Shown piece by piece: positions 41,214 through 53,938 of a stretch of DNA of 64,000 bases; position 1 is the first letter of the stretch; each line of letters opens with the position of its first letter. The DNA is taken from assembly GCA_964036665.1 (NCBI GenBank), contig OZ038527.1, positions 434,001 to 498,000 on the forward strand. The letters are read 5' to 3'. Under the pieces are notes generated by a model. It was given only the letters and a program-made list of their open reading frames with translations. It was not told the origin of the DNA and ran no database searches. Source of the DNA: Gordius sp. MW1. Its lineage: Eukaryota > Nematomorpha > Gordioida > Gordea > Gordiidae. The position numbers and the translations under genes were made by a program.

Positions 41214-41363
41214 TCTCTACATGGGTAGAAATATGACGAGGAGATAGAATTTTAGAAGATTAAAACTTCTAAGGATGCCAAACTTATAGTTATAACTTAG
41301 TTTTAAAATATTTCCCTGAATTTGGAAAGGTAAATATGTTAATTATATTACGTGTGTAGCTTG

Positions 41364-42320
41364 CAGAGACTGGATTGCCCGACCCGGCCCGCTGTCCGAA
41401 CAGGCCCGGCCCACGGGCCGGGCCGGGTAACTGTTCTAAATTTTTTTCGGGTGGGCCCGGGCGGGCACGGAGATAGGATTAGGGCAATTCAGGCTTAATG
41501 AGATTTTTTAGATAGTGTATTATTTTGTTACTTTTTAAGATTGCAAACGAAAATGCTAAAAAAGTTAAGAAACTTGATTTCGCCATCCGTCCACAAGTTA
41601 TTTTTAGAAATTTTGCCCGAACCCCTCTATTTCCATCGAGTCCCTAGCTAGGTTTATGGAAATCCATAGAATGCATTTAAATTCTATTGATAAATTATTG
41701 TTTTTTTTAGCAAAAAAGTAAGTTTTATGAATTAATTTTATTCATTTATTTATAGGGTAGGGCAAACGGGTTAACTCAAAAGGGGAGTATAATTTTGTTT
41801 ATTGTAAGATTATTTATTAAACATGTATACTTTAAACTTAATTAAAAAATTGCTACATAATTTTCATGGACATCGGCTGCATTTAATTAATATTTTGCTA
41901 TTATATGATTTTTAAACGTTCTAACATGTTTGTCCCTAAATGTAAATGCATTAGCAAATAACCTATTAAAATATTGTGACCTAGAGCGACCAAATAGTAA
42001 CTTTTTTTGACCTATTAAGATCAAAATTCAAGAAAAAAAGTTTCATCAGAAAAAATCATTCTTTTTAAATAATATAGGAAATTAGATGTTATTTGTGATA
42101 ATAAAATATTGCTTATTTGTTTTAATCAATATGCCATTAATTTAATGCTTATTTTTTAATAGTGGTTGAAAAAACTTGAGATCGCATAATTTGGGGCCTA
42201 ACGGGCAAATACTTCGGGCCGGGCAATTGGGGCAGCATTAATGTTTCGGGCGGGCCCGGGCGGGCAAAAAAAATTAAACCGGGCGTTCGGGCATAAAATT
42301 CCAAACAAATCTGACCTCTG
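41364..42320. mobile_element. Non-autonomous hAT element, GGGCCGGGC-array family
   Basis: Ends CAGAGACTGGATTG and the complement of CAGAGGTCAGATTTG, with an exact 8-bp duplication GTAGCTTG at 41356-41363 and 42321-42328. Subterminal GCCCGG/CGGGCC arrays lie at 41375-41475 and 42195-42290. The interior is AT-rich with no transposase. Confidence 0.92.
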
Positions 42321-44762
42321 GTAGCTTGTATTTACTTTATTATTTAATTTAGTGCGTATACTATTATAACAAAATTTAGAAAATATCCAAAAGTGTCACA
42401 AATGGATTGTTAAATATGCTACCTAATAGTTGACGAGGGGAAAATGAGAATATTTTTAATGACACATATGATACGTGCTATTTTGGGCAAATTTTTGGAA
42501 AAATTATTTTCGTATGGGCATGGTTCGGGTGGAGTAATAGGTCTGACTGTATAGCAAATCAATTTTTTAGATTTGAATTGAATTATGTCCTACCAAGCCT
42601 CGCCATTGCTTAATCTATAAATCACTTTATTGTCTTATTATAATTTAAATAAAATTTTAATTTAATTTTATTACTATTAAAATAAACTTTATACACCATC
42701 CTTAAGGATCCCGATCCTAAATATTGCATATAGTAGCCAGGGGATGGCAGGAAGGGTATTTGCCCCCCCCTCTTTTATTTTTATTAATGCTAGAATTTCA
42801 TAATCCCATAATTTTAACTCCGCCCCACCCCCTAGAGGCCTGCACGGGTGACCGAAACCGGACCCGACCCGGGTTGAAAACTATAAAATGCTTTCGGGTC
42901 AGGTCGTCAAAGGTTATAAATTTCACAGTAACTTTTACAAAATACGCAAAAATATATTTTAAATTCTATTTTTTAAAATAAGGCTCTTAAACATAGTATT
43001 TTTTTTAGCTAATATATAAATACGTGCCATTTATATTTTCATTTTTTATATTTGGACGTCATTCAATTTGAATTTGACTTAAATGACTTAAAAGGGTAAT
43101 ATATATGAAACATTAGGCATATAAAATTCACTTCACTTTTAATGGATATTATATCCAAATTTAATACGCATTTGTATGATTGTATTCAAAAAGTGTGGGA
43201 TGTGGAGCTGGAGTAGTCTTTTTATTAATTCAAAATTTTGAATTTGTGACAATTTAAGGTAAAAAGTCGATTCTTGTCTATCCCACTTCGGCACTATTAG
43301 CAGGTAAATTATGGCCATCCCTGCCCCCCCCCAAGTGGTCTAGAGGCCGTTTTACACTGCTGGTGCTGGGCTAAAAAGAAGGGCGAATTTGCGACCCACA
43401 ATTGTGGAAGCAACAATACTTGCACATAATTCCAATAAAACGTTCAAATAAATTTAAAAAAACCCAAAATTTGCGGCACCAATTAGTTTCTTAAAGCTGA
43501 CACTTTAACTTTTCGAAAAAAATTTGACACCGCCATTATTTAATTTTAGAATCGGGTCGGGTTCGGGTTAAATATTTTTAAACGGTTTCGCATCGGGTCG
43601 GATTTGGGTTGGAAACAAACTCCTTTTTTAACTGAAGTTTTATAAGTCCATATGTATTTTTTAATAAAAACAAATTTATTAAATACTCAGTCAAAAAACA
43701 TTTTTTAATATTTTAAAGCAAATATTTTATTATTTTGCTTTGAGTAATAAAAACTTAAATTTGTAACCCATGGGTATCGCAACGACATAATAAACAAAGG
43801 AAGCCTCTCCACCACATCAATATATTTAAAGCAACGCAGAATTTTAAAAATATTAAAAGTTAATAAGTTAATATTTGCCAGAAATATTGAATTTAGATTC
43901 TGCGAAGGTCAAACTTAAAAAAACATATTTTTTATACCTCTTTTCAAATTATAGAATAGTTAATTCCCTCAAGATTTATATGAGATTGTTGAGGTGCGCT
44001 AAATTACCAGAAAAATGTGTTAGCAAATGTATAAGATTTAGGAAATGTTAGTTTTTAACAACTGTTTGAAACATTTGGTACAAATTTAATACATAAAACA
44101 TGCAATATTTGAACTTCACTCACAAATTGGTTAACACATGTGGGTTGATAACTAGAACTCAACGAAAAAAACTTTTAACTATAAGAAATATTATATTTTT
44201 ATAAATAATTTAAGTTTAAAATTTTGCTTGATTAATTTATAAGTGTGTTAGCGTTATGGTAATTAAAAATTGAAAATTTCTTTTTTGTTATTTATTAATA
44301 ATCCTTAACAAATGATATTTCACCCTTTAAAATGATGCATGAGAAACATATGTAAAAGTCATTAATTTTCCAAAGAAAATGAAAGTTCAAGTCTAAAAAA
44401 ACAGCAAACATCATTGTTTTTTTCAATTTGAACTGATAAATTAAACTAACTAATGTTCAAATTTAAAAACTTTCTAAGGTTTAAATTTAAATCTGCTTCA
44501 ATTATAACATACAGTTTTCAAGTTCATTAATTCTTATCAACTTTTCTTGTCAAAAATTTGAAGGTTTTCTAGGGATTTTTTGCTGAAACAGATTGTTTAA
44601 AAGGGTGAGATATGATGATGAATGTCTGCTGTTACTTTATTATTGTTAGAACTTGAAACAATTTTGAAGGGAATCGGATGATTGTATGGCCTGTTTTGGC
44701 ATTTGAACTTTTAACTTTAGAAATAAAGTAAATGAACAGAAGTAACTTTTCCAAAAACTTGG

Positions 44763-44770
44763 TATAAAAG
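44763..44770 (+). promoter_or_regulatory. TATA box of the serpin gene
   Basis: TATAAAAG lies 91 bp before the serpin start codon, which allows a start site near 44793 and a leader of about 60 nt. Confidence 0.65.
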
Positions 44771-44853
44771 GTGAAAAATTGAGCAATAAATTATAATTTT
44801 TATTTTGTTTCGAAAAAATTGGAAACCTTAAAATTTTGTTTTTCTCTATAAAC

Positions 44854-46291
44854 ATGCATTATACTCACACCCTTTTAGTTGTCCTTGGTAAATAAGCTTT
44901 TTTTTATTTTATTTTTTAAATTTAATTTTGTAACTCGAATTATGTTTGCTTTTAGTTGGATGCCTGATAAATTCAAACATACACGGATCAGAAGACAAAC
45001 TTACAGAAACAGATGTGATAAAGGCTAATTGGAAGGTCGGTCTCCACGCCTATAAGTAAACCATGACTTTCATTTAAAAAATATTCCCCCCCCCCAAACA
45101 ATAAAACTAAAATTTAATATTTTCTCATAGATTATTTGCTTTGGAAAATGAGGAGAAAGGCGCTTTCTTTTCGCCATACAGCTTTACGGCTATCATATTC
45201 GGACTCATGATGGGTAGTAAAGGACAAACATTGGAAGAATTTAAAAAAGTAACTGGTCTCACTGGAGTTGATATTACTGAAAAGTACCATTTGCAACAAG
45301 CCAAATTATATGCCGACGCGAAAAAGAACAAAGATGCTTATGAGAAATTGCTTGTGGCCAAGAGATTCTTCTACGAAGAAAGTCTCGAAATAGAATCAAA
45401 ATATTTGAACCAACTTCAAAGCTATTATCAAATTTCGGCACAACCCATTAGGTTCTCAAATCCAGATAACGCCATCGGAGTTATCAATAGATGGGTAGCG
45501 GCCAGCACTGATAATCTCATAGATGCTATAGTACCGATGGGTGATCTGCCTGACGATACCAAATTTTTAGCCGTTAGTGGTGTCTTCTTTCAAGTAAGTA
45601 AACGTTTCACATGGGATACGTATGTAACATTGTTATTTAATGACCAGAATAAAGTAAATTGTTTTCCCATTTCTGTCATTAGCCTAGGTGGCAGTATGGT
45701 TTCGACCAGCCTCTTACCAAACCGGGTCCTTTTAAGACTATAACCGGGATCAGTAAAACTTATCCTTACATGGAATCCACCGGGCTCTACAATTACTACG
45801 AGTCTCCTCAATTTAAATCCACAATCTTGGAGCTTCCTTTGGAGTCGACTCATTACGCGATGTATATAATCAAACCCGAGCCAACGTATAAGCTGGTCGA
45901 TTTCGAAAAAAAATTCCTAACCACGGAGAATTTGAAAGCCATGCGATTGGCTATGAAAAAGACCTACCTCAAACTTTACCTACCCAAATTCGAAGCCAAC
46001 CTGCATTACGAAATGAGTAGTGAATTAAGGGTTATGGGAGTTAAGTCAGCAATGAATCCTGGTGCCGCTGATTTCGATGGAATTTTTGGTGATGGTGCGG
46101 GTAAAGTTGCTTTTAGCAAATACTTTACCGAAGCTCATTTCGTGTTCTCAGAGGAAGGTTCCACTACTAAGCCAGAGACAGGAACGGGCCCAGTTACTGA
46201 ATATAGAGCCGATACACCTTTCATGTATGCCATCATTTGTAAAGAATCTAGCGCCCCTTTCTTCATGGGCCGTTTTACTGGATTTTATTAA
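44854..46291 (+). CDS. Secreted serpin, possibly non-inhibitory
   Basis: Four exons: 44854-44887, 44956-45055, 45131-45593 and 45683-46291, with GT-AG introns of 68, 75 and 89 nt, giving 401 residues, the usual serpin size. The N-terminus (MHYTHTLLVVLVGCLINS) is a signal peptide split by intron 1. Serpin blocks are clear: FFSPYSFTAIIFGLMMGSKG, VINRWVAASTDNLIDAIV, LAVSGVFFQPRWQYGFD, and the C-terminal DTPFMYAIICKESSAPFFMG. The reactive-centre loop (about 356-373, EEGSTTKPETGTGPVTEY) is several residues shorter than in typical inhibitors. Its hinge has Thr, Lys, Pro and Glu in place of the small alanine-rich residues needed for strand insertion. By family rules that predicts a non-inhibitory or specialised serpin. 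A TATA box at 44763 and an AATAAA signal at 46469 frame the gene. Confidence 0.93.
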
Positions 46292-46468
46292 GGACACCCA
46301 CCCATATAATGTATCACCTAAATATTAATTAAAATTTTTCAAAAATCATGAATTTACTTTTGTTTTTTCCACACATGCTAATCTTGACCACATTTTGATT
46401 ATAAAAGATACACGCATCTTTGTTACCCTAGCTAAATGTTAAACGCTTATACTGAACCAAATTGTATC

Positions 46469-46474
46469 AATAAA
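46469..46474 (+). terminator. Polyadenylation signal of the serpin gene
   Basis: AATAAA about 180 nt after the serpin stop codon, the first canonical signal downstream. Confidence 0.5.
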
Positions 46475-48700
46475 AAATTTAGATCAATTTTGGTGGGATG
46501 TTGCGTTTAAAAAAAACCAGACGATCGAAGAAAATAATTAAATTAAAACAAACAAATTTTACAGTTAAACGATATTGTAATGTTATTGTTACTTTTGTAA
46601 CTTATAAATAGCTAGCTACAATAAATTAATTTTAAAACTATTTTTAATTTACACAACCTATAGATAAGTAATTACAAATTTGAATTTTTTTGTTTAATGT
46701 GATTTTAAAAAAATTCAAGAACTTAAGCCTAGATAAAATTTGACACCCGACATATGTCTAAGAAACTTATAGATACATCTTAAAATCTTGAAAATCCACT
46801 TGAAAAAATCCTTTGAGTATATCCTTCTTTTAAGATATTTGATACGCTGACACTTGTAAAAATTGTGAAGTTGATTTGCCATATACAACTTAATTAATAT
46901 TTCAAACGGCCTTATACATGCTTTCATGCGTCTTACTCCTTGCATTAGAAATGCCTTTTAGCACATTATCCAGAACTCTAGGGTTCCAAAGAAATTTCAA
47001 AGAGAGGGAGAGGGCAATTACGTAATTAGTTAGAGGTGTTTCTTGTGACACTGGACCCCCTCGGTCTTTATAATAAGTTTGGTAAATAAAAGGATTAATC
47101 TTAAGTGACCACACATCTCTTTCTACATTTCATTGAGTTAAATGAGGGATTAAAAGTCTCTTTGTCCTATATATTTGCGGGTAAATTATCGGATTACAAC
47201 AAGGGTAAAAGTAAAAACAAGAAAAGATTAAAGAAAATTGCCACATGCGGTTACTGTATCTTTTTTACAAGGTATTAAGCAAATATAAATAATAACAATG
47301 TTTAAAGTCAATTTCGAAAAATTAAATTACAAAAAATATAAAAATGATCGAAGTATTTTAATGAGAAATTTTAAAAATAATTGATTTTGATATTTGTAAA
47401 AATTTATGTAAATTAAAGATAGGAATAAATTATTAAATTTGACATTTTTAGTTGTGGGAAATTTATTATGTTTCCATGACGTTATTATGTAACAGTCAAT
47501 TGATTACAAGCTTCACGCTTGTCAACTAGTTGTCATTTTTTTAAATGATTGATGTAAAAATAACTAATTTTAAAAGGTAAATAATATCAAAATAAATCAA
47601 ATTATTTGCCAGATATTATTGCGTGAGAAAATAGATAAATTACTAAAAACAAATTTGGTATATAAAAAAAAAATATTATTTTTTAAAATAGTGGGGGGGG
47701 GGATTATCATTAGGTTTAATAAAACAAATTAAAGATCTGTAGAGGTACCAGGTAAAGTTTAAGCAGATCAAATAACATGAAGGATTAATATAATACAATG
47801 TTTTCGAGTTGCATTCTATTCTCGGTAATATAGGTGAGTAGGTTGAACTTGTTAGAATTAAATCTTGAGAAATTTGATATTATTTAATTTTAAGAATTAA
47901 TATCCTATCTATCTTTAATATTGTAAAAAATCTAAGATGTTTTAATTTGCATTTAAAATGCAGAATGATTTTGCGCTTCAGTAGGTACTTAATTTCTAAC
48001 GTAAAAAAGGCAAATAGGCACATTAATTTAATTGTCAATTTCACTAATTACAAAATATAATTCAAAGAATCGTAAAATAGGATAAAAAAAAGGAATTTAA
48101 TTTGTTACCAAAATAAGATAAACGTGAAATTATATACATATAAAAAATGAAGCGTGGCGTCGTTTTGAAAAGATAAATTGACGCGCTTGAGAGGTATGAC
48201 AATTTATGGCAATTGACCTTAGCTTTAATTTGTCGCGCGTCCCTCTAAGTCCATGAACCATTTCACTGCCTCTGTCTTCTTTATATCATCGAAGAATAAC
48301 AATTTTTTTTTGCTAAAATTTATATAAAATCATCAAAGTTTTTTCAATTTTTAGTAAAAAAACATTTTTTTCCATTAATTTTTCCTGTAAAATTTATTAC
48401 ATTTAAAGGAATCTTTTATGGAAAAGGTTAATACTGACAAATATTTCCCCCACTAACCCCATTTTGCCCCCCTTAATTAAGCGTAAAAATGAAGCTATCA
48501 TACATAACACGTCGCGTATCTTCTATAAGGTGTACGGACGCAAAATGAATAATTTTACTATAGACATGGAAGGCGTCCCCTCTCTCTATCCCTTCAGTTC
48601 TTATGTGTGAATAATTACGAGGGGCAAAAGGGGCAAGAGTACCTGGGTTAAATACCCCCCCCCCCTTACACATAAACAGACTATGCTGCATGGTCCTATT
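46475..48700. other. Gene-free stretch between serpin and bHLH genes
   Basis: AT-rich sequence with homopolymer runs (for example a G run near 47692 and a C run near 48654). No supportable gene. It may hold regulatory sequence for the bHLH gene, but no defined site was recognised. Confidence 0.45.
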
Positions 48701-48711
48701 ATTTGTTTGGG

Positions 48712-48720
48712 TATATAAGG
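48712..48720 (+). promoter_or_regulatory. TATA box of the bHLH gene
   Basis: TATATAAGG 146 bp before the bHLH start codon, well placed for a short leader. Confidence 0.6.
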
Positions 48721-48865
48721 TGATAGATATCGTAAAATCTTATTTCATTTTAAATTATTCCACATTTTAATTTACCTGCTACAACTACTATCCAATTTAA
48801 AAAAACTAATTTTATCGAAAATAACATTATATTCTACTTAAGTAAAGTACTTTTTTAATTCAAAA

Positions 48866-49621
48866 ATGCAACATCATTTAAGACAAAATTGGGAAATGGC
48901 ACCAGAAATTGCGGCGCCAAATTATGGAACCAATCAAATTCAAATCAGAACGTTTCAAGGAGCCTCGATCAATCAAAACTTCCATTCCACTCACGCTCCT
49001 ATAGGATTGTTGGACACGACGTCGACGTTACCAAGGCCTTATCCAATCACGAACCAGAAGAACGGAAAATTTATGACTGAAACGAAAAAAGGACGCCGAC
49101 GGGTCCGATCTCGCGCCAAAAACCCAGAAATTCTGGTTAAAATCAAAAAAGTGCGCAGGGTCAAAGCCAACGATAGAGAGCGTAATAGGATGCACGGTCT
49201 TAATAGGGCTATGGAAAGTTTGAGGAATGTTTTACCTAATAATTTTGTTCTTTCTAATGCCTGTCAAAACTCGGATATCAAACAGCAGACAACTTCGGGT
49301 GATTCTGGAGAATCAGAGAATGATGAAGATTTGCCTTGTCCGAGCCCGACGACATCTAGCCAAAAAACTTGTCATTTGCCTAAACTCACAAAAATCGAAA
49401 CTTTAAGATTAGCTCATAATTACATATGGACATTAACACAAATGCTCAAAGAATCGGAAAACACCGGTCAAATTCAAAATTCATTGGAACAATACCAAGA
49501 TTTTCAGCAATTTCACAGCGAGGAGGCCTCAACTTCCAATGTGCAATGGTTTAATGCCGATTTTACAGATGCTTTTTTCGATAAGAAATTAACAAATTTC
49601 CCCAATTACATTAACCCTTAA
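48866..49621 (+). CDS. Neurogenin-like bHLH transcription factor with enlarged loop
   Basis: Single-exon gene of 251 residues, as is usual for neurogenins. The basic region and helix 1 (about 97-124: [20 protein letters not shown], then ESLRNVLP) and helix 2 ([20 protein letters not shown], about 173-192) match the neurogenin group, which specifies neuronal precursors by binding E-boxes as dimers with E proteins. The loop is the oddity: residues 125-172 hold about 48 residues where the family has about 6 between LP and KLTK. The insert is rich in Ser, Thr, Asp, Glu and Gln. It keeps frame, and removing the only obvious GT...AG span would break the frame, so it appears to be translated. A basic stretch ([12 protein letters not shown], 74-85) precedes the domain. 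A TATA box lies upstream at 48712. Confidence 0.9.
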   Translation: MQHHLRQNWEMAPEIAAPNYGTNQIQIRTFQGASINQNFHSTHAPIGLLDTTSTLPRPYPITNQKNGKFMTETKKGRRRVRSRAKNPEILVKIKKVRRVKANDRERNRMHGLNRAMESLRNVLPNNFVLSNACQNSDIKQQTTSGDSGESENDEDLPCPSPTTSSQKTCHLPKLTKIETLRLAHNYIWTLTQMLKESENTGQIQNSLEQYQDFQQFHSEEASTSNVQWFNADFTDAFFDKKLTNFPNYINP

Positions 49622-50640
49622 AAATATTCATTTATTATTTTTGCTCGAGGTCTTGAAGAATTTGGGTGGAGAAAGGATTTATGGATTACAGGGAAAGTTG
49701 AGTTCAAAGAATATGAATTGTTCTTGCACAATTTATATGTGACGACCTTTTTCGCTTATTGTTGTTAACTATTATGTTTCTTACATTTATTACTTATAAC
49801 GCTATATAAAATAAAAAGTGAAATAGCTATAAAACTGAATAAAATACTAACCCGAAATAAGAATAAAATCATAATTTAATTTTAACAAAAATTTGCTAAA
49901 TAAATCAATTTTTTTGCAGTTCAGCTTAATTCTTGACAAGACGAAAAATTAAAGTTGATTTTTTATTTTAAACAAAATACTTGAAAAACAGCAATTTCAA
50001 AAAAGAAAGCGTATAATACAGTAAAGTTTCATGACCTATACAACGCATATATTTAAAGTGAAAAAACACCTAATTTTTAGCAAACTGGCCGTCGAATATG
50101 ACTTCATGAAAATATTTTTTATTGTAAGATTGACTTAAAATTAAATTATCATTATAAATTAAGCTTTACGAGTTAATGAGACGGTATTTAAAATAAATAT
50201 TAGCTTTTTAAAAATTGACGTTAAAAACCGGAAAAAATAAATTTTGCAATCGATTAGATAATTGCAAAACACTTAGACTATATTAATAATGATTTACTCT
50301 TGTATTACACTTTAGATTTGTTTTTATTACGTACTTGAAATAAATTAAAAATTTATAGTCTATAGGGGGGGGGGGGGAATAGTACCAGACTTAATGGGGC
50401 ATTTTTACCCCCACCCCCTCTCTTCCAAGTCCTTTTTTATTGCTATATCCTTGTGGTCGTTGTGACAATTGTCATCATACACAGCAGGACTACTCGATGA
50501 AGACGACCCATATGTCATATATATTGTGTTAGGTAAGCGTAACTAGAACTCGGTTTATTATCAGTGATATTTGATATTAAAAAATTTGAAAAATTTAATG
50601 ATTTTTATATTTAAAAAGTGCATAAATATTTGTTTAGATT
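49622..50640. other. Gene-free stretch after the bHLH gene
   Basis: AT-rich sequence with AATAAA signals near 49810 and 49838 that could end the bHLH transcript. Nothing else was recognised. Confidence 0.45.
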
Positions 50641-50654
50641 TTTATATTTGTTTA

Positions 50655-50821
50655 CATGGGCATAGTCAGGGGGTGGGAGGGAGGGGCTGCTCTCCTACCT
50701 CTTAATCCAAATTTATTCAAAATTTAATATAATTTTGACTTAAAATTAATAAAAATTATCATTTTGCCCCTCCCTTAATCAATATTGCCCCCTCCCAAAT
50801 CTAATCTTTGTTACGCCCATG
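50655..50821. mobile_element. hAT MITE, CATGGGCGTAGCC family, decayed
   Basis: From CATGGGCATAGTCAGGGG to TTGTTACGCCCATG, with a G run inside the left end and C-rich stretches near the right. The inverted ends match the family, but the flanking 8-mers do not match each other. Confidence 0.6.
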
Positions 50822-51132
50822 AATATAAAAATGTATGCCTAACATTGATCATAAATTGGCTGAAACTTTATAAATTTATAAATTGAATCATATATTGATT
50901 CTTAGGAATTCTGATAAAATAATCTCAATTATATTCATTTCTATTACTGTTAAATATATATTTTTTTAAATTAACACCAATTTGGACTTTCGCTCAATTG
51001 TGACTTATGTAAAAGGCACGCGTCATTCCTGAATTACATTATATCCAAAATGGCTGCGCGTCCCTTTTATAAAATTACAGTGCGTAAAATAATATTTATT
51101 TTATCTGGTCATATATTATTTCGTATAAGCGC

Positions 51133-51735
51133 CAAGAGCCCGCGTTTTAATTTTTAGATTTCCCGAGCCCGAAATTTATTTTTTATGTTTGCCCCGACCC
51201 GAGCCCGGCCCGATGTTTTAAAAAATTAAGGTAAATTTAATATTTAAAACTCATTTATATAAAATACATTTAATAGAATAAGTTTGGAATAAAAAATCCA
51301 TTTCACATGCTAAAATTTATTCAGCGAATAATTTAAACTTAAAATTATAACTTAATAAAAGTAATGTTATTCAATGATTCAGAATACATTTTTGAAATAT
51401 GTACATATTCTATTTTTGAGGTTTTAATGACTACGATTGAGATAAATAAATACTAGAATAAAATTGGCAATTTTGATTAGAAAATTATTATTCACAAGGG
51501 CAATGGCTGCTCTTTAAAAGCAATATTAAATACGTTGCACGAAATAATATTTATTTTATTATGCGTCAGTTTTATTTAAATCATATTTTATAATAGGTTA
51601 GTTGTTAAGTTTAATTTGGATCGGGTTCGTGCCCGACCTGAGTCATAGGCCCGATTATTTTTCAAATTTGCTCGAAACCGGCTCGAAACTGTCTCGGGCC
51701 GGGTCGGACTCCAGGCGGCCCATGCAGGGTGATAG
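51133..51735. repeat. Probable hAT element with CCCGAGCCCG arrays, ends unclear
   Basis: Arrays of CCCGAGCCCG and CCCGACCCGAGCCCGG lie near 51138-51215, and CTCGGGCCGGGTCGG near 51690-51710, around an AT-rich interior. This is the layout of the other array-bearing hAT elements here. I could not find paired ends or a target-site duplication. Confidence 0.45.
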
Positions 51736-52880
51736 GTACAGTTTAAAAATCAATGTTAAAGATCTATTAAAAATTGTAATTGAATTATCCAAATTTCCAA
51801 TTAATAAATATGGTAAAAGTAATTACCTTTTTTAATTAAAGCAGGAGTTTGTCTTTTAATTTGATTTCATAACTTGAAAAAAAGCGTCAAAAAATAATAA
51901 TTTTTATAATTTAGTATCATTAACGTTTCGTACAATGTTTAAAAATGTGTGATTTATTCTGCTTTTGTAATTCTAATGTAGTAGGGATCAAGATGGAAGA
52001 AACTCATGAAACCAAACCCCATGACTGTGGGACAAATCACTTAAAGGATAGATTCTTTATATAGCGCATGAGGGGATTTTAAACGTTAACTCCTTGATTT
52101 TAAAGTTTTTTTTAAATATCATTTTATAGATTTTTTTTCAAATTAAATCCTGTTATATGTTATTAGTAACAAAGTTCATTTAAGATTTTACAAATTAAAC
52201 ATCAAACACCTATTAACCAGGAAAACCAAATTTTTTAAATGACAAGCATCTTATAAAAATAAGGATGGGGAAGAGCCTAAATGACCTTATCATATAAATT
52301 TAAAAAATATATAATTAACAAATTAATCGTTAAAATTAAAAAAAATTAGTTGTCCGTGTCTCGATTATTACCAATCTTTTCTTCATTATCCTTCACCCCC
52401 CCCCCCATTCGAAGCCTTTTTACACCATGGCCACATTATTGACACTACATTGATGATCGCAAAGCTTTTTAAAACCGAGCGGATAATTTTAGATTAATCA
52501 TAGAGCATATTAAATAAAAGATTAAAATATAACTTGAAAGTTTTAAAAGCTAATATCTTAATACAACCAAGATTTATTTATGTAAATTGTTGGATCTTTA
52601 ATAACGCCTTTACCGTCTGCATGTAAACAATCATAAAAGGATTGGATATGTGAATCCGTTAATTTAAACTATGCCCTTCTCATACTAGATTATGAAATTT
52701 ATAATCTGTTTGTATGCCTTACCTCTTTTACTTACTATGTGTCGATACCTCGGTATAAATGGCTTAATGTAAATTATAAACAATGGCATAGCTAAAGTAG
52801 GGGGTGGCTGAAGGGTGTGGGATCGTTGTGGGTTTAGGAAGTTAGGATTTTGTTGTTAAGAGACGTTTGGGACCTCTCAG

Positions 52881-53930
52881 TAGAGACCTGCAAAATCCAT
52901 TTTTTAAGGCCCGGCCCGGAATTTAAAATGAAAGAAAAATCAGGTCCGGCCCGGGCCCGAATTTTAGCATCTTAAAAACAAGGCCAGGGCCCGGCCCGGA
53001 ATTTTAGTAATTGCAGAAACTTAATCAAACTTAATTTTGGTAAAAAATTTTTATTAAATAATAAAACGCACATAATAAAATTCAAAATCGATAATAAAAC
53101 TATTTTGATGCAAAAAAACACAGGCATCAAAAATTTCCGTGTTTAAATATGTTCTCCGCTCTTCATAAATGCGGCCCGCTAACAAAAAACACCTCTCACT
53201 CGAGGCAAAAGCAGGTGTCGAAAAAATCTTACAAACAAGAGGGCTAAGCGCTGGAAATGACCACTGTGGTCTGTGTTGGTGTCAACTTCATTTTCCTCTA
53301 CACCTTTCTTTATGGAAGATGTTTCATGCCATATTTATTCCACAAAAATGGGCTATTGAGGATTTATGATCTTTTTTGATTTTTGCAGGGCTTTTAAGTT
53401 TTGTTGAAAGTGGCTTGCATGATTAATTGTCCAATTTTCTTTTCCTGAACTTCATTACAGCATTTATGCCTTTGGAGATGAGTGTTGCATATTAAGCATT
53501 ATTATTAAAACTAACATAAATAATTACCTGATGAGCAGGGATTATATGATAACACATTCTTGCAAATCTTACAAAAAACAAAATCTATTTTCTTATAATG
53601 TTTTCCATACTTCACTCTTTTCTCTAAGATTTTCTTTTACTTTATTAAATTCTTTCTGAATATTTTAAGCATTAGCTGTATTTTTTTTTGTTCCATACTT
53701 AATTGTTTGTATATTATATTAGAATAAGCACGAAATGAATAAATGAGTGTTTAACAGATTCAATAGCTTGTAATTAATTTTTTGAAAATTTATAGATTGT
53801 CTTAAACTGAATAAAAGACTACTTAGGCTCGCGCGGAAGTTTAAAGCCTCAGAATTTAAGGACCGATCCCGGCCCGAGCCCGTCCGGGCCCGGCCTTTTC
53901 TGGGCCTCTGGCCACCCGTGCAGGTCTCTA
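52881..53930. mobile_element. Non-autonomous hAT element, GGCCCGG-array family
   Basis: Ends TAGAGACCTGCA and its exact inverse TGCAGGTCTCTA, with an exact 8-bp duplication CCTCTCAG at 52873-52880 and 53931-53938. GGCCCGGCCCGG arrays lie near 52905-53005 and 53865-53915. Open frames inside are short and show no recognisable transposase. Confidence 0.93.
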
Positions 53931-53938
53931 CCTCTCAG

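Larger units (their letters stand above)
33155..44240. repeat. Tandemly duplicated repeat unit (A-B-A'-B') expanded by nested insertions
   Basis: Segment A (33155-34245, minus its hAT) matches A' (about 40786-40960): both contain CAACACCCTTAAATA and TTTCCAGTGTCTTACAA. Segment B (34245-35072 plus 39995-40790) matches B' (about 42530-44240): both contain TAGAGGCCTGCA, GCGACCCACAATTGTGGAAG and GGGTATCGCAACGACATAA. The ancestral unit was about 1.8 kb. Copy 1 was then split by a 4.9-kb insertion (35073-39994), and copy 2 took two hAT elements between A' and B'. Confidence 0.75.

Noticed and set aside
49243..49360. Possible unspliced intron in the bHLH loop (GTTCTT...TCTAG)
   Set aside because: Removing it shifts the frame before KLTKIETL; the unspliced frame keeps both helices in register.
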